Shown: positions 61,334 through 64,000 of the stretch, in pieces
Layout: each line of letters starts with the position of its first letter
How positions within the stretch are numbered: position 1 is the stretch's first letter
Source of the DNA: Lentzea albidocapillata
GTDB taxonomy: Bacteria > Actinomycetota > Actinomycetes > Mycobacteriales > Pseudonocardiaceae
NCBI RefSeq assembly: GCF_000719115.1
Contig: NZ_JOEA01000020.1
Span: forward strand, 62,001-126,000
Reading direction: 5' to 3'
DNA length: 64,000 bases
Made by a program: the position numbers and the translations under genes
Notes under the pieces: generated by a model
What the model was told of the DNA's origin: nothing
Databases searched by the model: none
The model's input: only the letters and a program-made list of their open reading frames with translations

Positions 61334-62266
61334 ATGAGGCTGTTGAGCGCTGCCGCCACGGCGCTGCTGGCCCTGGCGTCCGCTTCGGTGGGCGGGGTCG
61401 CGCACGCGGCTGATCCGATCGTGGCCGGCAGTTGTGCCACCACCGTGCAGGGCGCGCCCGGCACCCCCGTCTCTCTGAGTCCGGCCGCCGTGACGCAGCC
61501 GATCACGGACCTCGTGCGCGCCGTCCCGTTGCTCGGGCCGCCGCTCGCCGAACCGTTCAAGCAGGCGTTCGCGCAGGTCAAGCCCATGCCGATCGGCGCG
61601 GTGCAGGTCGGCACGACGACCATCGGCGGCGGCACGATCGCCAACGCCGTGATGGCCGAGGTGAACAAGATCCCGCTGCTCGGGCCGATCCTCGGCACGC
61701 TCGACAAGACCGTGCGCACGACGCTGACGCAGGGCTGCCAGGTGACGGTGGTCGGCGTCAACAAGGCCGTCGCACCCGTCCAGGACGGCGCCAAGGCCGT
61801 CGCGGACGCCTCGCAGCAGGCCGTCGGTGCGATTCCCGGTGCACCGAAACCGCCTGGTCAGCAGCCCCAGCCGCAGCCCGGGACCAACCCCGGCACGCAG
61901 CCGGGCACCCAGCCTGGCGTTCCCGGGGTGGGCGCCGGTGCCCCCAGCAACCGCGACTTCTCGCTCTATCCGATCGGCTCGAACTTCGGCCGCGTGCCGC
62001 TGTTCAGCTACGGCTCGCTGCCGTTCGCGATGCCCGGCCTCTACTCGCCGTCGCCCGGTGTGCGGTACGGCTCGCAGGTACCCCGCGCGTCCAGCGGCAC
62101 CGGCGTCGAGGGCGACTCTGTGCAGGCCGCCGGTCGCGCCACGGCGTTGCCCAGGCTGAGCGGTCCCGGCGGGGTCGGCGCTCCGGTGCTGGTCGCGGTG
62201 TTGATGCTCGCCCTGGTCACGGGTGCGCTGGTGCGGACCTGGGCGCTGCGCCGCACCCCTGCGTAG
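61334..62266 (+). CDS. Secreted, membrane-anchored cell-surface protein
   Basis: A 310-aa protein: signal peptide (LLSAAATALLALASASVGGVAHA), a repeat-like alpha/beta part (VGTTTIGGGTIANAVMAEV), a Pro/Gln/Gly linker (GQQPQPQPGTNPGTQPGTQP) and a C-terminal transmembrane helix (VLVAVLMLALVTGALVRTW). ATG 61334 has AGGAAAGGGG upstream. Function unknown. Just before the rpsF operon. Confidence 0.8.
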   Translation: MRLLSAAATALLALASASVGGVAHAADPIVAGSCATTVQGAPGTPVSLSPAAVTQPITDLVRAVPLLGPPLAEPFKQAFAQVKPMPIGAVQVGTTTIGGGTIANAVMAEVNKIPLLGPILGTLDKTVRTTLTQGCQVTVVGVNKAVAPVQDGAKAVADASQQAVGAIPGAPKPPGQQPQPQPGTNPGTQPGTQPGVPGVGAGAPSNRDFSLYPIGSNFGRVPLFSYGSLPFAMPGLYSPSPGVRYGSQVPRASSGTGVEGDSVQAAGRATALPRLSGPGGVGAPVLVAVLMLALVTGALVRTWALRRTPA

Positions 62267-62367
62267 TCGCCGGACGCGCTCTGTTAACCTTTGTCAGTTG
62301 CTGACGCGACGACCCTCCTGCCACGGAAAGCCCGTGGCCGCGAGTCCACAGGAGGTGAGTGGTCCTC

Positions 62368-62742
62368 ATGCGTCATTACGAAGTGATGGTCATCCTCGAC
62401 CCCAGTCTCGACGAGCGCACTGTCGCACCGTCGCTCGACACGTTCCTCAACGTCATCCGCACCACGGGCGGAAACGTTGAGAAGGTCGAGGTTTGGGGCA
62501 AGCGCCGGTTGAGCTTCGAGATCAACAAGAGCAGCGAGGGCATCTACGCGGTGCTCGACCTGACCTCGACGCCCGACGCGGTGAAGGAACTGGACCGCCA
62601 GCTCGGTCTGCAGGAGACGGTGCTCCGGACGAAGGTCCTGCGCCGCGAGCCCGCCAAGGCTGCCAAGTTGGCCGCCAAGGCTGCGGCCAAGTCGGACGCC
62701 AAGTCGGCCAAGTCGGCGGCCAGGGCCGCTGCCAGGGCCTGA
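62368..62742 (+). CDS. rpsF: Ribosomal protein S6
   Basis: A 124-aa 30S protein ([16 protein letters not shown] ... [14 protein letters not shown]) with an Ala/Lys-rich C-terminal extension ([14 protein letters not shown]). ATG 62368 is chosen, 12 nt after GGAGG; GTG 62359 is too close to it. First gene of rpsF-ssb-rpsR-rplI. Confidence 0.96.
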   Translation: MRHYEVMVILDPSLDERTVAPSLDTFLNVIRTTGGNVEKVEVWGKRRLSFEINKSSEGIYAVLDLTSTPDAVKELDRQLGLQETVLRTKVLRREPAKAAKLAAKAAAKSDAKSAKSAARAAARA

Positions 62743-62771
62743 CGAACCTCGACTAGGGGAGCTCCCAAGAC

Positions 62772-63092
62772 ATGGCTGGTGAGACGACGATCACGGTAGT
62801 CGGGAACCTGACTGCCGACCCCGAACTGCGCTTTACCCAGTCCGGTGCGGCGGTGGCCAGCTTCACGGTCGCCTCCACGCCCCGCACGTTCGACAAGCAG
62901 TCGGGCGAGTGGAAGGACGGCGAAGCGCTGTTCCTGCGGTGCAACGTGTGGCGGCAGGTCGCCGAGAACGTGGCCGAGTCGCTCACCCGCGGTTCGCGAC
63001 CGGTTCCAGCGGTGGTTTCGCCGACGAGCCCCCCTTCTAGACCGACTGCACCGGTCATCCAGTACTTCACTCATCGCGTATTCAGGAGTTAG
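62772..63092 (+). CDS. ssb: Single-stranded DNA-binding protein, truncated by an internal out-of-frame deletion
   Basis: Residues 1-76 are a normal OB-fold start ([41 protein letters not shown]). The frame then leaves the SSB sequence and runs [20 protein letters not shown] to a late stop: 106 aa instead of about 165-180. The missing part is the second half of the OB fold and the Gly-rich linker. The conserved SSB tail [12 protein letters not shown] survives at 63002-63040 in the +2 frame. It overlaps nothing; rpsR starts 6 nt after. As given it cannot make a functional SSB. Confidence 0.9.
   Translation: MAGETTITVVGNLTADPELRFTQSGAAVASFTVASTPRTFDKQSGEWKDGEALFLRCNVWRQVAENVAESLTRGSRPVPAVVSPTSPPSRPTAPVIQYFTHRVFRS
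63002..63040 (+). pseudogene. ssb: Remnant of the ssb C-terminus in a shifted frame
   Basis: Reads [12 protein letters not shown] then TAG at 63038-63040. DEPPF is the invariant protein-interaction tip of SSB. It is +2 relative to the ssb start frame, so the loss upstream is not a multiple of three. Confidence 0.9.
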
Positions 63093-63098
63093 AGACAC

Positions 63099-63338
63099 AT
63101 GGCCAAGCCGCCTGTGCGCAAGCCCAAGAAGAAGGTCTGCGCCTTCTGCAAGGACAAGAGCGCGTCGCTGATCGACTACAAGGACACGACGCTGCTCCGC
63201 AAGTTCATCTCCGACCGCGGCAAGATCCGTGCCCGCCGCGTCACCGGCAACTGCTCGCAGCACCAGCGCGACGTCGCTGTTGCCGTGAAGAACGCCCGTG
63301 AGATGGCCCTGCTGCCCTACACCTCGACCGCTCGCTAA
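63099..63338 (+). CDS. rpsR: Ribosomal protein S18
   Basis: A 79-aa 30S protein, with two cysteines in [11 protein letters not shown] (zinc-type N-terminus), [15 protein letters not shown] and [17 protein letters not shown] 63099. Confidence 0.97.
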   Translation: MAKPPVRKPKKKVCAFCKDKSASLIDYKDTTLLRKFISDRGKIRARRVTGNCSQHQRDVAVAVKNAREMALLPYTSTAR

Positions 63339-63355
63339 GAGAAGGAGACACTGCG

Positions 63356-63811
63356 ATGAAGCTCATCCTCACCGCTGACGTTTCCGGCCTTGGCGCTCCC
63401 GGCGACATCGTCGAGGTCAAGGACGGCTACGGCCGCAACTACCTGCTCCCGCGTGGTCTCGCGATCGTCGCGACCCGTGGCGCGCAGAAGCAGATCCAGG
63501 TCATCACCCGCGCGCAGGACACCCGCCGCGTGCGCGACCTGGACCACGCCAAGGAGATCAAGACCGCGCTCGAGGGTCTCTCCGTGACGCTCAAGGCCAA
63601 GGCCGCCGCCGGCAGCAGCAAGCTGTTCGGCTCGGTCACCGCGTCGGACGTGGCGGCTGCCGTCAAGTCCGCCGGTGGTCCGGTCCTGGACAAGCGCGCC
63701 ATCGAGCTGCCGGGTCACATCAAGACGACCGGCAAGCACTCGGTCACGGTTCGCCTCCACCCCGAGGTCACCGTCGCCCTGCCGCTCGAGGTCACCGGTT
63801 CCGCCCAGTAG
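63356..63811 (+). CDS. rplI: Ribosomal protein L9
   Basis: A 151-aa 50S protein: [20 protein letters not shown] ... [14 protein letters not shown]-domain, long helix, and C-domain ending in [13 protein letters not shown] 63356 with GAAGGAGA upstream. Last gene of the operon in view. Confidence 0.97.
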   Translation: MKLILTADVSGLGAPGDIVEVKDGYGRNYLLPRGLAIVATRGAQKQIQVITRAQDTRRVRDLDHAKEIKTALEGLSVTLKAKAAAGSSKLFGSVTASDVAAAVKSAGGPVLDKRAIELPGHIKTTGKHSVTVRLHPEVTVALPLEVTGSAQ

Positions 63812-63877
63812 TTCGTCGATCTCGTCAGGCGAGACCAGCAACTCTTTGGTGGGGTTCGCCTACGGTTCGGTTTGCTG

Positions 63878-63917
63878 AAGCGCTGCCTACCCGGAATGCT
63901 CCGGGTGGGTGGCGCTT
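63878..63917 (+). terminator. Terminator after rplI
   Basis: An imperfect 18-bp stem (AGCGCTGCCTACCCGGA / TCCGGGTGGGTGGCGCT) with a 3-4-nt loop, followed by TTCGCTC. Confidence 0.75.
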
Positions 63918-63953
63918 TCGCTCGTTCGGACCAGTGTCGCCCTGTCCACTTCC

Positions 63954-63962
63954 TGTGGATAA
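63954..63962 (-). promoter_or_regulatory. Perfect DnaA box downstream of rplI
   Basis: TGTGGATAA is the complement of TTATCCACA, the strict consensus. It lies 142 nt after rplI, where dnaB usually follows in actinobacteria. Confidence 0.55.
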
Positions 63963-64000
63963 ACGACGCGTTCAGCGGAGCCGCGACACGCCGACGAAGG

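Noticed and set aside
63675..63878. ORF overlapping the rplI end
   Set aside because: Ser/Arg-rich shadow of rplI continuing to the terminator.

Overview
The window is about 70% GC with strong actinobacterial codon bias, many GTG starts and many leaderless-looking promoters (a TANNNT -10 box 6-8 nt before the start codon). The right-hand gene order, inositol-1-phosphate synthase / PadR regulator / zinc-ribbon protein / bifunctional penicillin-binding protein / GT87 glycosyltransferase ... rpsF-ssb-rpsR-rplI, matches the conserved mycobacterial-type neighbourhood near the replication origin. Protein style (XRE-DUF5753/DUF397 pair, tandem PhoX, IniA/IniC-like dynamins) suggests a member of the Pseudonocardiales such as Lentzea, Saccharothrix or Amycolatopsis. 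The taxon is an inference from style and synteny, not from a search.

Layout. 1-10.4 kb: 3' part of a GH63-like glucosidase, a polar amino acid (glutamate-type) ABC transporter operon, a beta-helix membrane protein, a degenerate GH38-like protein and a ROK sugar kinase whose 3' end is partly duplicated. 10.5-16.3 kb: 5-oxoprolinase subunit A, a GntR regulator, a DUF3311/solute:sodium symporter pair and a secreted pyroglutamyl-peptidase-like protein, which together read as a pyroglutamate scavenging locus, then a septum-formation lipoprotein. 16.3-18.7 kb: a tiny membrane-protein gene with a CRP-type site, a dense DnaA-box cluster and pckG. 19-21 kb: calcium-binding-like acidic protein and an XRE/DUF397 regulatory pair. 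21-24.7 kb: a translationally coupled dynamin / mini-GrpE / dynamin operon. 24.8-31.4 kb: GntR and TetR regulators, a two-component system, an SDR, two FMN/F420-type split-barrel oxidoreductases and a HAD phosphatase.

31.5-41.8 kb: an ABC exporter with a second lone ATPase, a mycosin-like protease, trmB, a bacterial nitric oxide synthase, an orphan histidine kinase, two microprotein genes, an amidohydrolase and an SDR. 41.9-46.4 kb: two tandem Tat-exported PhoX-type phosphatases. 46.4-50 kb: a HAD phosphatase, a membrane protein, a DprA-like/phosphoribosyltransferase pair and an SDR. 50-64 kb: ino1-padR, ponA-type PBP, a foreign-looking insert flanked by a duplicated GT87 5' region, two GT87 enzymes, an SGNH hydrolase, endonuclease IV, a secreted protein and the rpsF-ssb-rpsR-rplI operon.

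Most notable: ssb is interrupted by an internal out-of-frame deletion while its C-terminal DEPPF tip survives in another frame. Other points of interest are a seven-member DnaA-box cluster far from dnaA, two long inverted-repeat elements carrying stop codons of convergent genes, the dynamin-GrpE-dynamin operon and the DprA-PRTase pair. No tRNA, rRNA, CRISPR array or intact insertion sequence was recognised.
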